Below are positions 52,461 through 63,968 of a stretch of DNA of 64,000 nucleotides, in pieces. Source of the stretch: JAKQHY01 sp034429475 (lineage in GTDB: Bacteria > Chloroflexota > Anaerolineae > B4-G1 > SLSP01); assembly GCA_034429475.1 (NCBI GenBank), contig DAOUGD010000294.1:8746-72745 (forward strand), written 5' to 3'. Under the pieces are notes generated by a model, which was given only the letters and a program-made list of their open reading frames with translations, was not told the origin of the DNA and did no database searches. The first letter of the stretch is position 1. Each line of letters opens with the position of its first letter. Both the position numbers and the translations under genes were made by a program.

Positions 52461-55400
52461 TTACTGGCCGAAGCCGCGCAGGACCAGGGGGAGGAAGATG
52501 TAGTGATCCTCGCTGACGAGCGGAATGTTCGCCGGCGCGATGTCGTACATCTCGTACAGATCCTGCAATTCGATCTGGTTGACGATCTCGTCCCCGTCTG
52601 GGGTGGGATCGCTTACCTGAACGTTGAACCGGATGATCGCCGGAACGCCGAAGAGCGTCCCGCCCTCAGGCACGGATGGGAAGTTGGCGGTGTGCGCCGT
52701 CAACACGCCGCCGGTGATGGTGACGACGGAGCCTTGCGGGAACCCGCCAGCGGTCAGGCTGTCGGCCACGTAAGTCACACCCGCGGGCAAGGTGTCGGTG
52801 AGGCGGAACGCTGCGCCCAGATCGCCGGTGTTGGCAATGGTGATGGTGTAGGTCAGGATTTCCCCGGCCGCGGCTTCACCGCTGCCATCGGCGTCGGCCA
52901 CGGTCTTGGTGGAGCTGGAGAGGTCGGAGCTGGCGAACCGCAAGCGACCTTCGACAACCGGCGCGATGGGGGCCGTCTGAGCGTCTACGTAGTCAATGAC
53001 GGAATCCCGCACGTAGTACTGCGTGTCCGCCACAATCTGGTTCAGCGGCCAGATGGTCTCGCCGTCGTTGTTGAAGTTGCAGGAGCCGGCGGCGATGTAG
53101 TTGACTGTGGAGACGCGGTACGTATGGGCCGCATCAAAGACGACTTCTGTGCCATCGTAGGACAGCGCGACGACGTTGTCGCCATTGGGCATTTCGTACA
53201 TACCCGGATCGGCGTAGGTGATGATGCCGCCCGCGCTAATGTCGAGCATACAGGTGGTGTAGTAGGAGTAGCCGCCGTGATCCGCCGTATATTTGTAATA
53301 CCAGTAGTTGCGATAGCCGCGCTCCAGGATCGCCTTGAGCTGCACGCCGTTCAACTCGAAAGCCACCAACGAGTTCTCGTAGGGCATCAGATCGAACATG
53401 TGACCCTTGGTGATCGTGACGGGATCGGTGGCAGTGGCACCATCGGCTATGATGTATTTTGGCTTCGTCATAGCCCCGGAGAGGTGGAAGTCTACATCAA
53501 TCCCTTCTTTGTCCAACGCCCAGACCGCTGCATCTACTTGCAAGTTGGCGGCGTTGGTTTCCTCCGTGTAGGCCATCATCCCATCCAGTGGGACGGTGGT
53601 GTAGCCGATGGGGGTGGCGTTGTAGGCGTCAATCTCCGCCAGGAACGGGTCAAGGTAGGCTTGCAGATCAGCGTCGGCGGCGGTGCTGCTGCTGGTGGGG
53701 ATGAGGTAGCCGGTGCGCCAGGCGATCTCGTAGCCGTCGGTTTCGTTGCCTGTGAACCCGATGTTAATGACGCCGAGGTTGCCGGCATAGCGGTAGCTCT
53801 GCGCCACCAGCGTGCCGGTGGGGTTGACAGTGGAGCTGATGATGACCGCCGGGTTGATCCGCGTGTGGCTGTGCCCGCCGATGATCACATCAATGCCGGG
53901 GACGCCCTCAGCGATGAGCTTGTCGCTGTCTACTTCGCCGCCGTAAGGCTCGTAGCCGACGTGGGTGAGGCCGATCAACAGGTCGGGGTCTTCGTTGGCG
54001 CGCAGCGTGGGCACCAACGATTGCGCGGTCTCAGTCGCCGGATGGAAGGTGAGACCGGGAATGTTGGTGGGCAACTCATAGCGGTACACGCGCGGGTTCG
54101 TCAGGCCGAAGATGGCGATGTCCAGACCCTCCACGGTCATGGTGATGTAGTCGCGCAGGTCAATCTGATCCAGCCCGTAGCTGCCGTCGTCATCCAGGTT
54201 GGCGCTTCCCAACAGCGGGAAGTTGACCTGCTTCAACATGGTGATAAACGTCGAGGGGCCGAAGTTGAACTCGTGGTTGCCAAGGGTCATGGCTTTGTAT
54301 CCCAACAAATTCATGCCCCCTGCAATGGGATTATCGGGGCGATCCTTGAAGAAGTAGGCGAAGGCGTTGCCCTGGAAGGTGTCGCCCGCATCCAACAGGA
54401 TAGCATTGGGGTTGATCGCGCGTTGCTGCTTGATCAGCGTGGCGATGCGCGCCATACCGCCGCCGTAGGTGTCGGCGGCCCAACTGCCGTGCGTGTCGTT
54501 GGTGTGCAGGAGGGTGATGACCTTGTCGGCCTTGGGGTGGGCGGTGATGCGCCCTTCCAATGCGGGCGTGATGGGGGAGAATTCTTTGATGTAACCGGAT
54601 AACGCCTCGTCCAACGCGGGGCCAAAGTCGTAGGGGTTGATGGCGTAGTCGCGGAACATGGTGTAGCCATCGCCGCCCTTGCGCATAAAGTCATTGGTCA
54701 CGACTTTGTACACGGCATTGGGATCGAGCGGGACATACGCTGTGCCATTCCAAACTTCTGCCTGCGTGACGCGGGAGCCGACCGCCTTGACGGGGTCGAA
54801 GTAATAGCGGAGGCCGGAAACCTGGGCGAACCCGCCGTTCTCGCTCGGATAACGGCTGAGGCCGTTTTCCAACGCGGCGATCACGTGCGTGCCGGTCAAC
54901 TCAAAGGTGGCGATAGCGTTGCCAAAGGGCAGCGTCTCCAACACGTCGCCCATCGTGATCTCGCCGGCCATAATCGGGGCGCGCACGCCGCCGCCGTTCT
55001 GGAAGGCGATCTGATAGCCGGCCCCGGGGTTGGCCTGGTTGGCTTCCCAGAGCATGGCGTCGGCCACCAGGTTGCCTATGAGACATTCTCCCAGGCGGCA
55101 GATACGCGCGCCGGCGACCGAGATCGGCAGGTCCACCGTAGTGGTTCCGACCTGCGTGGTGATCAACGTCTGGATGGCCGGTCGGTATTTGTCGAGGATA
55201 GTTTCCATCGTGGCCGACTTGGTGACCTCGGCGCTGACGTAAATCGGGTTGCCGTTGTACTCGGTGACGAGACCGGCGTCATCGAAGCTGACATCGAGGC
55301 GGCCCAAGAACGTCCCCCAGTTGAAGGCGGTCACCACAAGCACCGGTTCGGAATCCAGGCTGTTGACAACGGTGGGGTAAGGGCCGGCCGGCGCCAGGGG

Positions 55401-56237
55401 ATCGTATTGTGGGTACTCTGGCGGTTGGAATTTGAGCGGCACGGTGGGGGTGTAGATGAAGGTATGGCTGTGCCCGCCGATGATTACATCCACGCCAGAG
55501 ACGGCGGCGGCCAGCGCCAGGTCTTCTTCGTACCCTACGTGTGTCAGGGCGATGACCTTGTCCACACCCTGCGCTTCAAGCGCGTCCACGGCCGCTTGCA
55601 GGCTGGTGACCGGATCGTTGAAGACGACGTTAGCCCCAGGGCTGGAGATGTTCTCTGTCTCCTCCGTCGTGACACCGACGATACCGATTGGCTCGCCGCT
55701 GCGCGTGATGATCGCGTGTGGGGCAATTTTGCCAGTCAGCAGCGGTTCTCCGCTCACATCCAGGTTAGAGCTGACTATTGGGAAGTCCGCGCCGTCAATC
55801 AAGCGCGCCAGTTCCGCCGGGCCGTTGTCGAACTCGTGGTTGCCGACGGTCATCGCATCGTAGCCCATCGCGTTCATCGTATCGGTGATGACGTCGGCCT
55901 TGAAGAGATTGTAGAACAACGTGCCCTGGAACTGATCGCCTGCGTCCAACAACAGCACATTTTCCTCTTCTGCGCGGATCGCGTCTACCATCGTATGCAG
56001 GCGGGGATACCCGCCAATGCACATCCCACTGGTGGCATCCTCTGCTTTGCACCGTGCGCCGTTGCGGTTGTACTCGTCCACCCGCGCATGGAAGTCGTTG
56101 GTGTGCAGGATGGTGACCGTAATGGCGGCGTCCGGCGCCAGCGGCGCGGTGGGCGCAGCAGCCATTGCCACCGGCGTGATGCCGACAGACCCCAACAGCA
56201 TCGTCGCTACGATTAACAAACGTACTAGCTTACTCAT
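52461..56237 (-). CDS. Secreted tandem 5'-nucleotidase/cyclic phosphodiesterase (1258 aa)
   Basis: An exported protein with a signal peptide (1-27, ending AMAA), started after AAAGGAGA. It holds two complete 5'-nucleotidase units. Each has an ITVTILHTNDFH or ITLLHTNDTHGSW metal motif, a GDQFQG or GDTFQG motif, VGNHEFD or LGNHEFN and a GGHSHT motif, followed by a substrate-binding domain (FQNGGGVRAP in the first; the second has VDFHLSGAMTKP, lacking the usual NGGG). After about residue 1070 a DUF11-type domain (TYTITIANTGDLGAAFRLTD) precedes the tail YIFLPLVLRGFGQ. It should release phosphate and nucleosides outside the cell. The changed second binding motif suggests different substrates for the two halves. 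Confidence 0.93.
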   Translation of the reverse strand: MSKLVRLLIVATMLLGSVGITPVAMAAAPTAPLAPDAAITVTILHTNDFHARVDEYNRNGARCKAEDATSGMCIGGYPRLHTMVDAIRAEEENVLLLDAGDQFQGTLFYNLFKADVITDTMNAMGYDAMTVGNHEFDNGPAELARLIDGADFPIVSSNLDVSGEPLLTGKIAPHAIITRSGEPIGIVGVTTEETENISSPGANVVFNDPVTSLQAAVDALEAQGVDKVIALTHVGYEEDLALAAAVSGVDVIIGGHSHTFIYTPTVPLKFQPPEYPQYDPLAPAGPYPTVVNSLDSEPVLVVTAFNWGTFLGRLDVSFDDAGLVTEYNGNPIYVSAEVTKSATMETILDKYRPAIQTLITTQVGTTTVDLPISVAGARICRLGECLIGNLVADAMLWEANQANPGAGYQIAFQNGGGVRAPIMAGEITMGDVLETLPFGNAIATFELTGTHVIAALENGLSRYPSENGGFAQVSGLRYYFDPVKAVGSRVTQAEVWNGTAYVPLDPNAVYKVVTNDFMRKGGDGYTMFRDYAINPYDFGPALDEALSGYIKEFSPITPALEGRITAHPKADKVITLLHTNDTHGSWAADTYGGGMARIATLIKQQRAINPNAILLDAGDTFQGNAFAYFFKDRPDNPIAGGMNLLGYKAMTLGNHEFNFGPSTFITMLKQVNFPLLGSANLDDDGSYGLDQIDLRDYITMTVEGLDIAIFGLTNPRVYRYELPTNIPGLTFHPATETAQSLVPTLRANEDPDLLIGLTHVGYEPYGGEVDSDKLIAEGVPGIDVIIGGHSHTRINPAVIISSTVNPTGTLVAQSYRYAGNLGVINIGFTGNETDGYEIAWRTGYLIPTSSSTAADADLQAYLDPFLAEIDAYNATPIGYTTVPLDGMMAYTEETNAANLQVDAAVWALDKEGIDVDFHLSGAMTKPKYIIADGATATDPVTITKGHMFDLMPYENSLVAFELNGVQLKAILERGYRNYWYYKYTADHGGYSYYTTCMLDISAGGIITYADPGMYEMPNGDNVVALSYDGTEVVFDAAHTYRVSTVNYIAAGSCNFNNDGETIWPLNQIVADTQYYVRDSVIDYVDAQTAPIAPVVEGRLRFASSDLSSSTKTVADADGSGEAAAGEILTYTITIANTGDLGAAFRLTDTLPAGVTYVADSLTAGGFPQGSVVTITGGVLTAHTANFPSVPEGGTLFGVPAIIRFNVQVSDPTPDGDEIVNQIELQDLYEMYDIAPANIPLVSEDHYIFLPLVLRGFGQ

Positions 56238-56375
56238 TCGATATTCTCCTTTTTCAAATGTCTGATGTAAATTTAAAAACGTCCACAGAACTTAGGCTAC
56301 GTCTTTTTGTTGCCGCGTTGCACCTCCTTTCTTCTCTGAAATGGCTAATGCCCAGAGACATAGTTATCCCAGAGA

Positions 56376-56442
56376 CGTGAAACTTGAAGTGTGAAACGTG
56401 ATGATTTTACTATGCGAGTCTCACGTTTCACGGCTCACGCTT
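56376..56442. repeat. Palindromic repeat ACGTGAAAC / CACGTTTCACG
   Basis: GACGTGAAACTTGAAGTGTGAAACGTGA on the left faces TCTCACGTTTCACGGCTCACGC on the right. It lies between two leftward genes. Confidence 0.8.
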
Positions 56443-56513
56443 CTGTCACACCCGATTTTGGGGCGAGGTGAGCGCATCACTCCCTGCTCGCTTCCCCCAC
56501 CACCCAGGGCCTC

Positions 56514-57710
56514 TCAATATTGTACCTCTACTTGCTTCTTGGTTCGCGCCGACTCCACAATCGCGGCGCAAACACAGTCGGCGCGATAGCCATCCTCAAA
56601 CGTCGCGCCGTAGGGGGCCACCTCTTTGTCGTTGACGATGCAATCGAGGAAGTGCGTCAGTTCGTGGACGAAGCTGTGCTCCCAGCCGATCATGTGCCCC
56701 TGCGGCCACCAGTTCTCCCACCAGGGATGGTACGGCTCGCTGACCAGGACGCGCGTGAAACCCTGCGTCTCTTTGCGGCCCTCGCCGACCCAGTAGACTT
56801 CCAGTTCATTCAGCCGTTCCAGGTCGAAGACAAGGCTGCCCTTCTCGCCGTTGATCTCGATGACCTGGTGATTTTTGCGCCCGGCGGCGAAGCGGGTCGC
56901 TTCCAGTGTGCCGACTGCGCCGTTGGCAAAGCTGACGGTGGCGACAAAGGCATCATCCACATCCACCTTTGCCAGGGAGCCATCAGGCAGAGGGCGTTCG
57001 GGGATGAAGGTGCGCAGCATCGCGCCGACGCTCTCGATTTCGCCCACCAGGAAGCGGCCCAGGTCAATGATGTGCGATCCCAGGTCGCCGAGGGTCCCTG
57101 CGCCGGCTTCCGCTTTGTTGAGCCGCCAGATCATCGGGGTGCTGTAGTGCGCCATCACCCATTCTTGCAGGTAGACCGCGCGGTAGTGGTAGATGCGGCC
57201 CAACGCGCCGCTCGCGATCAACTCGCGGGCCTGGCAGATCGCCGGGACGAAGCGGTAGTTGAAGGCGACCATGTGCTTGACGCCGGCCTTTTCCGCCGCG
57301 TCCCACATCGCCTTGGATTCTTCCGGGGTGCGGCCCAGCGGCTTCTCGCAGAGGACATGCTTGCCCGCCTGCGCCGCCGCGATGCTCGGCTCGGCGTGCA
57401 TGGCGTTGGGCGCGCCGTTGTCGAAGAGTTGCACGGCTTCGTCCGCCAGCATCTCGCGCCAATCCGTGTAGGCTTTGGCGTAGCCGTAGCGCCTGGCGGC
57501 TTCGGCGACGCCGTCCGCATTGCGCCCACAGATCGCCGCCAACACGGGAATCGCGGGCGGCGGGTACATCATGTAAGGGAGTTTCTTGTAGGCGTTGCTG
57601 TGGGCCTTGCCCATGAAGGCGTAGCCGAGCATCCCCACACCCACTTCCGGGGCCGCGCCGGTCGCCTTCGCCCCGGCCATTGTCGTAAAACCACCGCTGT
57701 CACTGCTCAT
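56514..57710 (-). CDS. Gfo/Idh/MocA family oxidoreductase
   Basis: A 398-residue NAD(P)-dependent oxidoreductase. The nucleotide motif is VGVGMLGYAFMGKAH near 24, KHVLCEKPLGRTPEES near 115 is diagnostic, and TLGDLGSHIIDLGRFLVG near 205 holds the catalytic Asp-His region. ATG 57710 follows TAGGAGG. The isomerase-like gene (57793) lies immediately upstream on the same strand, with a palindromic repeat in the 82-base gap. Together they parallel the 49520/50775 pair, so the window carries two separate polyol or sugar oxidation modules. Confidence 0.92.
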   Translation of the reverse strand: MSSDSGGFTTMAGAKATGAAPEVGVGMLGYAFMGKAHSNAYKKLPYMMYPPPAIPVLAAICGRNADGVAEAARRYGYAKAYTDWREMLADEAVQLFDNGAPNAMHAEPSIAAAQAGKHVLCEKPLGRTPEESKAMWDAAEKAGVKHMVAFNYRFVPAICQARELIASGALGRIYHYRAVYLQEWVMAHYSTPMIWRLNKAEAGAGTLGDLGSHIIDLGRFLVGEIESVGAMLRTFIPERPLPDGSLAKVDVDDAFVATVSFANGAVGTLEATRFAAGRKNHQVIEINGEKGSLVFDLERLNELEVYWVGEGRKETQGFTRVLVSEPYHPWWENWWPQGHMIGWEHSFVHELTHFLDCIVNDKEVAPYGATFEDGYRADCVCAAIVESARTKKQVEVQY

Positions 57711-57721
57711 ACGTGCCTCCT

Positions 57722-57781
57722 AAAAAGTTAGGAGTTAGGAGTTAGGAGTTAGGATGTCTTCCTAACTCCTAACTCCTAACT
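57722..57781. repeat. Palindromic tandem repeat, GTTAGGA unit
   Basis: Four GTTAGGA 7-mers are mirrored by TCCTAAC units around ATGTCT. It lies inside the isomerase-oxidoreductase operon. Confidence 0.93.
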
Positions 57782-57792
57782 CGCCACACTCG

Positions 57793-58788
57793 CTATTTGC
57801 TGAACGCCGCATCAAACGCCACCGAAGACGGGGCGAAATCTTGTTTGCGGATCATCGCCAACGCTTCCGGCGCGCCGAAGTCCCGATCCATGCCGCTGTC
57901 TTCCCACTCGATGGAGAGCGGGCCGTGATAGCCGACACGGTTGAGCGCGCGGATGATGGGGTCCCACTTCACGTCGCCGTGACCCGGCGAGACGAAGTCC
58001 CAGCCGCGCCGCTTGTCGCCAAAGTCCAGGTGCGAGCTGAGGATGCTGTTGCGCCCGGTCAGGTTCACGCGCGAGTCCTTGACGTGGACATGGAAGATGC
58101 GGTCGGGGAAGGCGTCAATCAGTTCCACCGGGTCAATGAACTGGTGGATCAGGTGGCTCGGATCGAAGTTGATGCCGAAGGCCGGGTGGCCGTTCACGGC
58201 CTTGAGGGCGCGCTCGAAGGTGACGATGTCGTAGGCGATCTCGGTGGGGTGGACTTCCAGCGCGAATTTGACGCCCTCCGCCTGGAACGCATCGAAGATG
58301 GGCGTCCAGCGGGCGGCGAAATCGGCGTAACCCGCGTCAATGTCGGCCTGGCTGGTGGGCGGGAAGAAGTAGAGCATCCCCCACACGCTGCTGCCGGTGA
58401 ACCCGTTGACGACATCCACGCCGAAGAGTTTGGCCGCTTTCGCCGTGTTCTTCACTTCCTCGGCGCAGCGTCGGCGGACGCCCTCCGGGTCGCCGTCGCC
58501 CCAGAGGCGCGGCGGGAGGATACCCTGGTGGCGGCGATCGATATTATCACAGACACATTGGCCCACCAGGTGCGTGCTGATGGCGAAGCTCTTAAGGTGG
58601 TACTTCGCCAGCAGATCGCGCTTCGCGCGCACGTAGGCGTCGCTGGAAAGGGCTTGCTCCACATCAAAGTGGTCGCCCCAGCAGGCCAGCTCCAACCCGT
58701 CGAAGCCCCACGCGCTGACTTTCTGTGCGAGGGTTTCCAGGGGTAGGTCGGCCCATTGTCCGGTAAACAAGGTGATGGGTCGTGACAT
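57793..58788 (-). CDS. Sugar phosphate isomerase/epimerase family protein (TIM barrel)
   Basis: A 331-residue xylose-isomerase-like barrel. Key parts are [17 protein letters not shown] near 29, [15 protein letters not shown] near 173, [13 protein letters not shown] near 205, [13 protein letters not shown] near 228 and [17 protein letters not shown] near 282; the Glu, Asp, His and Glu on these strands form the metal site. ATG 58788 follows GAAAGGAG. It begins a two-gene operon with the Gfo/Idh/MocA gene. A 24-bp dyad 45 bases upstream is a candidate operator. It is longer than the isomerase at 50775 and belongs to another subfamily. Confidence 0.9.
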   Translation of the reverse strand: MSRPITLFTGQWADLPLETLAQKVSAWGFDGLELACWGDHFDVEQALSSDAYVRAKRDLLAKYHLKSFAISTHLVGQCVCDNIDRRHQGILPPRLWGDGDPEGVRRRCAEEVKNTAKAAKLFGVDVVNGFTGSSVWGMLYFFPPTSQADIDAGYADFAARWTPIFDAFQAEGVKFALEVHPTEIAYDIVTFERALKAVNGHPAFGINFDPSHLIHQFIDPVELIDAFPDRIFHVHVKDSRVNLTGRNSILSSHLDFGDKRRGWDFVSPGHGDVKWDPIIRALNRVGYHGPLSIEWEDSGMDRDFGAPEALAMIRKQDFAPSSVAFDAAFSK

Positions 58789-59105
58789 AATTTTGACTCC
58801 TTTCAGAAATGGATTGACCAGGTAAGGCTGCGGATGTGGTTAAAATTGACCACATCTACGCTTTGACTTTGTAGATATTGAGCGAGGGCAAACGCATTGG
58901 TTAACACCAGCTTCACCTCGAGAAGTACACGGAAGAAATCTCATTTGATATGATCGGCTCCCTGGCTGGCCAGGCGACTGATTTTGGTGAGGGTGAGGGG
59001 CGGAGTTTTCCCACTTTCTACTTGTTCTGTCGTCACCCAAGAGCAAAATCCTGCGCGAAAAATATGACAGCACTGCGCGCATAAGGCGTCTTCCGTTGAC
59101 AAGGC
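58789..59105. other. Intergenic region with operator-like dyad
   Basis: A 317-base gap. It holds the dyad at 58833-58856. Short open frames on both strands show no motif, start site or coding pattern that I recognise. Confidence 0.6.
58833..58856. promoter_or_regulatory. Operator candidate GATGTGGT-8-ACCACATC
   Basis: Perfect 8-bp arms around TAAAATTG, 45-68 bases upstream of the isomerase start. The size and AT-rich centre suit a sugar-responsive LacI, GntR or IclR type regulator. Confidence 0.6.
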
Positions 59106-60746
<1,641 letters not shown>

Positions 60747-60915
60747 TGACACTCCTTCTCGTGCTTAACCTCGGCGCATAGTGTAGCACGAAGCCGGAAA
60801 CAGAGCAAATGTATCTCTATTTGACTTTGAACCACATAGAATCATAATGGGGACTTGGAGATTAGCGTTCCTCATCAGTGGAAAATTAGCCAGTTAAGTT
60901 CAGGAGGAGACAAAA

Positions 60916-61665
60916 ATGAACACCCGAAAGGCAAGTTTGTTGCTGTTGGTTGTATTGATATTGACCTCTGGTCTGTTGGGGGGATGTCAGAACCAGGGGA
61001 AGAAAGTGGTCGTGGCGACGGACGCTACCTGGCCGCCGATGGAATTTGTGGATACGAACAAGGCTATCGTGGGCTACGATATTGACTTGATGAAAGCCGT
61101 TGCGAAAGAAGCCGGTTTCGAGGTCGAGTTCAAGAACGTCGCCTGGGATGGTATCTTTGCCGGGCTGGCGGCGGGCGAGTACGACGCCGTGATTTCTTCG
61201 GTCACGATCACCGACGAGCGCAAGCAGGAGTACGACTTCTCCGAGCCGTACATCAACGCCGGTCAGATCGTCGTGACCGGGGCCGATAGCGCCATCACCG
61301 GCCCGGATACGTTGACAGGGCACACTGTTGGCGCGCAGCTCAGCACCACCGGCGCGTTCGCCCTGCAAAAGATGGAGGGCGTGACGCTCAAGGAATACGA
61401 CGAAATCGGCCTGGCCTTTGAAGACCTGGTCGCCGGCCGGATTGACGCGCTGGTCTGCGATACACCGGTGGCGGCGGACTACGCTTTGCAGCGCGAGGAA
61501 TACAAGGCCAAGCTCAAGATCGTCGGCGATCCATTCACCGATGAACAATATGGCATCCTGGTGCAGAAAGGCAATGCAGACCTGTTGGCGTTGATCAACA
61601 AGGGGTTGAAGGCCGTCCAGGATAAAGGTGTGGATAAACAGCTTGAAGATCAATGGTTGCGGTAA
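60916..61665 (+). CDS. Polar amino acid ABC transporter substrate-binding lipoprotein
   Basis: A 249-residue binding protein with a lipobox (SGLLGGC, Cys near 24), so it is lipid-anchored outside the membrane. The mature part follows the family: VVVATDATWPPMEFVD, YDIDLMKAVAKEAGFEVEF, WDGIFAGLAAGEYDAVISSV and an ITDERKQEYDFSEPY hinge. It starts after AGGAGGAG. It begins an operon with permease (61883) and ATPase (63171) genes. A strong hairpin after its stop may favour higher binding-protein output. The ligand is a polar or basic amino acid by family only. Confidence 0.94.
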   Translation: MNTRKASLLLLVVLILTSGLLGGCQNQGKKVVVATDATWPPMEFVDTNKAIVGYDIDLMKAVAKEAGFEVEFKNVAWDGIFAGLAAGEYDAVISSVTITDERKQEYDFSEPYINAGQIVVTGADSAITGPDTLTGHTVGAQLSTTGAFALQKMEGVTLKEYDEIGLAFEDLVAGRIDALVCDTPVAADYALQREEYKAKLKIVGDPFTDEQYGILVQKGNADLLALINKGLKAVQDKGVDKQLEDQWLR

Positions 61666-61716
61666 GGCGACCAACACGCTAATCTTCACTCGGATTCGAT
61701 GGTTCATGGGAGCATT

Positions 61717-61742
61717 GGAGACGCCCCACCGGGGGCGTCTCC
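61717..61742 (+). terminator. Hairpin after the binding-protein gene
   Basis: GGAGACGCCCC (61717-61727) pairs perfectly with GGGGCGTCTCC (61732-61742). No U-run follows, so it may act as partial attenuator or mRNA end stabiliser inside the operon. Confidence 0.8.
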
Positions 61743-61882
61743 GCCTTGATTGGGCGGCAACGCCAGTGGTCAGTGCCTGAGGGGGCGAACTGACCGTTCA
61801 GGTGGGGAACTGGGTGGATTTCAGCGAATAAATTCTCCGCCGAATCCGTTGAACTGGTTGGGGAGCATCAAGGAGAGGGGCG

Positions 61883-63079
61883 ATGAAAGACAAGGACCTG
61901 AAAACTACGGCGCCGCCCGGCGCCCGTGTGTGGCGGGACGACAGCGCCGCTATCCCTCGCGAGCGCAATTTATTGATCGCATGGTGGATGGCGGTCATGG
62001 CGGCGCTGGTGTTCATTGTCGGCGCGGTGATCCTCAAGCCTGAACCTTACCGAGAGATTGTGGTTTTCATCGGCGACGGTCTGGTGATCACGTTCCAAAT
62101 CACCATCGTTTCGATGACCTTTGCGTTGCTGTTCGGGCTGTTGGCCGGCCTGGGCCGCACGTCGCACACGCCGTGGATCAATACCCTGGCGTCACTCTAC
62201 GTCGAGGTGATTCGCGGCATCCCTTTGCTGGCGCAGCTCTTTTGGATTTATTACGCTCTGTCGCGCTTCATCAAGCTGGGGCCGCATGTGTCCGCCGTGT
62301 TAGGGCTGACCATCTGCTACGGCGCTTACATTGGGGAGACGTTCCGCGCGGGCATTCAATCCATCCCCAAGGGCCAGATGGAGGCCGCGCGCGCGCTCGG
62401 CCTGAGCCGGGGCCAGGCGATGCGCTACATCATCATCCCGCAGGCGATCCGCGTCATCCTGCCGCCGGTCGGCAACGAGTTCATTGCGATGCTCAAGGAC
62501 TCGTCGCTGGTGTCGGTGTTGGCGATTTCGGACCTGCTGCGCCGGGGACGGGAATACGCCTCGCGGACGTTCGCCTACTTTGAAACGTACACCCTGGTGG
62601 CGCTGGTGTATTTGCTGATGACGTTGATGTTCTCGCGCGCGGTGTACTACATTGAGGTGGGGATGTCCCGCCAGAACAAAGAAGAGCCGGTAGGGTTGAT
62701 GCACCGGTTGGCCGGCGTGCTGCTGGATCTGGTGGTGCTGGATTTTATCGGCCTGATTGTGTACGGGTTGGTGCAGGGCGTGGCGTTGCTCCTGCCGGAG
62801 TTGGCCGTGGGCGTCATTATGCTGGGCATAATGACCGTGCTGATGGTGACGTACACCCTGTTTGGTTGGGTGCGCTTTGGACGCACCCCCGGTATGATGG
62901 CGGTGGGCCTGCGCCTGGTCAACGCCGAGGGCGCGCCCCTGACCTGGATCACGGCTATCAAACGGCTGGCCGTAGCGCTGCTCCCCTTGCCCGGTCTGAG
63001 CTTATTCGGCCTGCTGCCCTCTCTGGGGGGGCAGATATGGCACGACCGGCTGGCGCAAACGTCCGTCATTCGGGACTAA
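61883..63079 (+). CDS. Amino acid ABC permease fused to RDD domain
   Basis: A 398-residue fusion; ATG follows AAGGAGAGG. Residues about 35-262 are a HisM/GlnP-type permease with the transport loop [20 protein letters not shown] that docks to the ATPase. After a short linker (MSRQNKEEP) residues about 268-398 form an RDD domain: [15 protein letters not shown], then [18 protein letters not shown] and [11 protein letters not shown], with two to three more helices. RDD domains are usually separate membrane proteins, some linked to ion exchange, and I know no standard permease that carries one. Both halves look intact. It probably pairs with the ATPase at 63171. Confidence 0.92.
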   Translation: MKDKDLKTTAPPGARVWRDDSAAIPRERNLLIAWWMAVMAALVFIVGAVILKPEPYREIVVFIGDGLVITFQITIVSMTFALLFGLLAGLGRTSHTPWINTLASLYVEVIRGIPLLAQLFWIYYALSRFIKLGPHVSAVLGLTICYGAYIGETFRAGIQSIPKGQMEAARALGLSRGQAMRYIIIPQAIRVILPPVGNEFIAMLKDSSLVSVLAISDLLRRGREYASRTFAYFETYTLVALVYLLMTLMFSRAVYYIEVGMSRQNKEEPVGLMHRLAGVLLDLVVLDFIGLIVYGLVQGVALLLPELAVGVIMLGIMTVLMVTYTLFGWVRFGRTPGMMAVGLRLVNAEGAPLTWITAIKRLAVALLPLPGLSLFGLLPSLGGQIWHDRLAQTSVIRD

Positions 63080-63088
63080 TGAAAGCCA

Positions 63089-63122
63089 TGTTTTCGCGGA
63101 CGGTGTACCGTCCGCGAAAACA
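63089..63122. terminator. Perfect hairpin between permease and ATPase (TGTTTT...AAAACA group)
   Basis: Sixteen-bp arms (63089-63104 and 63107-63122) around GT. It follows the permease stop by 9 bases. No U-run follows. Confidence 0.88.
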
Positions 63123-63170
63123 CACCCTTTTCATCTGCCACTTTGGCGGCCATTTTTAAGGGAGAATGGT

Positions 63171-63908
63171 ATGACGACTCCTATTGTTCAAATTCGTGAG
63201 TTGCATAAGCACTTTGGTCGCGTCCAGGCGCTCAATGGTGTGGACCTGGATGTGCAGAAAGGCGAGGTCATTGTCATCATCGGCCCCAGCGGCTCCGGCA
63301 AGTCCACGCTGCTGCGCTGCGTCAACCGGCTGGAGACGCCGACGCAGGGCACCGTGGCGATTGACGGTGTCGTGATGGGTAGCGACGACCGGGCGATCAA
63401 CAAGATGCGCGCCGACGTGGGGATGGTGTTTCAGCAGTTCAACCTCTTTCCGCACATGACCGTGCTGGAGAATATCGTCCTCGGCCCGATGGTCGTGCGC
63501 GGCCTGGAGCGGGCGGAGGCCGAGGCGCGCGCGCGCGAACTGCTGGATAAAGTCGGCATCCCCGAAAAGGCCGAGGCGTACCCGGAGCAGCTTTCCGGCG
63601 GTCAGCAGCAGCGCGTCGCCATTGCGCGCTCGCTGGCGATGGAGCCGAAGGTGATGTTGTTTGACGAGCCGACCTCGGCGCTCGACCCGGAGATGATCAA
63701 AGAGGTGTTGGATGTGATGTTAGACCTGGCGCACGAGGGGATGACGATGATGGTCGTCTCTCACGAAATGGGCTTTGCCCGCGCCGCCGCGCATCGTATC
63801 GTCTTCATGGATCAGGGCCAGATCATCGAAGACACCACGCCCGAATTGCTGTTCACCGCGCCCAAACACGAGCGCACCCAGCGTTTCTTGAGCCAGATTT
63901 TGCATTAA
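63171..63908 (+). CDS. Polar amino acid ABC transporter ATP-binding protein
   Basis: A 245-residue ATPase of the GlnQ/HisP type. Walker A is [13 protein letters not shown] (about 38-50), the Q-loop is [18 protein letters not shown], the signature [16 protein letters not shown] and Walker [14 protein letters not shown], with His in VVSHEMGFA as switch. The start follows AAGGGAGA. It completes the operon with the binding lipoprotein and RDD-fused permease. All catalytic motifs are intact. Confidence 0.96.
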   Translation: MTTPIVQIRELHKHFGRVQALNGVDLDVQKGEVIVIIGPSGSGKSTLLRCVNRLETPTQGTVAIDGVVMGSDDRAINKMRADVGMVFQQFNLFPHMTVLENIVLGPMVVRGLERAEAEARARELLDKVGIPEKAEAYPEQLSGGQQQRVAIARSLAMEPKVMLFDEPTSALDPEMIKEVLDVMLDLAHEGMTMMVVSHEMGFARAAAHRIVFMDQGQIIEDTTPELLFTAPKHERTQRFLSQILH

Positions 63909-63968
63909 GAATCTATCCGAAAATTCGTTTTGGCTCGTGATTTGCGCCTAAAAGCGCGGTTGAGGGAG

